Source of the DNA: Ectothiorhodospiraceae bacterium
GTDB taxonomy: Bacteria; Pseudomonadota; Gammaproteobacteria; HK1
Assembly (NCBI GenBank): GCA_024234875.1
Contig: JACKNM010000027.1
Span: forward strand, 1 to 49,581
Reading direction: 5' to 3'
Length of the DNA stretch: 49,581 nucleotides
The translations under genes and the position numbers were made by a program. Shown one piece after another: positions 49,291 through 49,581 of the stretch (positions are counted from its first letter, which is position 1; every line of letters starts with the position of its first letter). The notes under the pieces are model-generated. The model ran no database searches. It was not told the origin of the DNA and saw only the letters and a list, made by a program, of their open reading frames with translations.

Positions 49291-49581
49291 GTGTCCAGCG
49301 CCATCGCATCCGTCGCCGCCCTTCTGCTCAGCGTGGCGATTCTACTTGCCGGGAACGGTCTCCTGGGGACCCTGCTGCCCGTGCGCGCGCAGCTCGAGGG
49401 GTTCTCGACGGTGGCCATCGGCGCGCTGGGCTCCGGCTACTTCCTCGGCTTCGCGGTCGGGTGCGTGTACGGCCCGCGGCTGGTGCGCCGGGTGGGCCAC
49501 ATCCGCACCTTCACCGCGATGACCGCGGTCGCCGCCGCGATCGCGCTGGCCCACGTCCTGCTCATCGGCTCCGCGCCGTGG
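49291..49581 (+). CDS. MFS transporter, N-terminal part (cut by window end)
   Basis: Ninety-seven codons without a stop run off the window. The product shows three hydrophobic helices: VAALLLSVAILLAGNGLLGTLL, then TVAIGALGSGYFLGFAVGCVYGP, then TFTAMTAVAAAIALAHVLLIG. Between helices 2 and 3 is the MFS signature-like loop GPRLVRRVGHIRTF. This resembles the YcaD-like MFS branch. The GTG at 49291 is the best available start but has only a distant GGAG. It is divergent from the DUF2062 gene across a 140-base spacer. Confidence 0.75.
   Translation, partial: MSSAIASVAALLLSVAILLAGNGLLGTLLPVRAQLEGFSTVAIGALGSGYFLGFAVGCVYGPRLVRRVGHIRTFTAMTAVAAAIALAHVLLIGSAPW

Noticed and set aside
1..49581. tRNA, rRNA or tmRNA genes
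   Set aside because: I looked for T-arm motifs of the GGTTCRANTCC type and CCA-ended cloverleafs and saw none convincing. A covariance-model scan would be decisive.

Overview
The window is a GC-rich (roughly 70%), gene-dense chromosomal segment of about 49.6 kb. It carries about 40 protein genes, no recognisable tRNA or rRNA gene, no CRISPR array and no transposase or phage structural gene. The run pyrG-kdsA-eno-ftsB-ispD-ispF-truD (minus strand), plus DarP/YjgA, PepN, DUF1244, DUF938, thiopurine methyltransferase and E. coli-type PurB, points to a gammaproteobacterium. A few families more usual in alphaproteobacteria (three-gene transhydrogenase, ChoXWV, IalB) are mixed in. Assignment below class would be a guess.

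Layout. 91-4243: DUF1244, purB, a phospholipase-D-like DUF7931-type protein and a secretin-N-domain protein, facing a Pro/Ala-rich single-span membrane protein across a 13-bp hairpin. 4668-10448: purL, then the periplasmic methionine sulfoxide reductase pair msrPQ. 10566-12193: an Smr-domain protein coupled to an orphan LacI regulator, closed by a 65-nt nested palindrome. 12542-22231 (minus): a small lipoprotein, truD, ispF, ispD, an inserted 3-hydroxyisobutyrate-dehydrogenase-like gene, ftsB, eno, kdsA, pyrG, a CrtC/AttH-like secreted protein and darP. 22328-27315: pepN, a lone XRE regulator, a 53-residue basic protein, a DUF6231-like protein and tpm.

27484-32232: choline uptake (choXWV, minus) divergent from choline dehydrogenase betA (plus). 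32272-38207: dusA, mug, the proton-translocating transhydrogenase operon and an alkaline-phosphatase-superfamily protein. 38363-41516: an IalB-family secreted protein, a stand-alone FimV N-domain stub, an SDR without the usual Tyr/Lys pair, and ispG. 41658-48169 (minus, so read from 48169 down): a DUF938 methyltransferase, a LolD/MacB-type ATPase, a large FtsX permease, a GAF/sigma-54 activator and a phytanoyl-CoA-dioxygenase-like oxygenase. 48201-48570: a cluster of short repeats. 48560-49581: a DUF2062 membrane protein and the start of an MFS transporter.

Shared themes are purine synthesis (purB, purL), CTP/Kdo/glycolysis/isoprenoid housekeeping (pyrG, kdsA, eno, ispD, ispF, ispG), osmoprotection (choXWV-betA), oxidative repair (msrPQ), NADPH supply (pnt) and RNA modification (truD, dusA). 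Translational coupling by 4-nt GTGA/ATGA overlaps is very frequent. I did not find a clearly new multi-gene defence or biosynthetic system. The least explained material is the repeat cluster at 48.2-48.6 kb, the separated AttEFGH-like parts, and several small or domain-reduced proteins.
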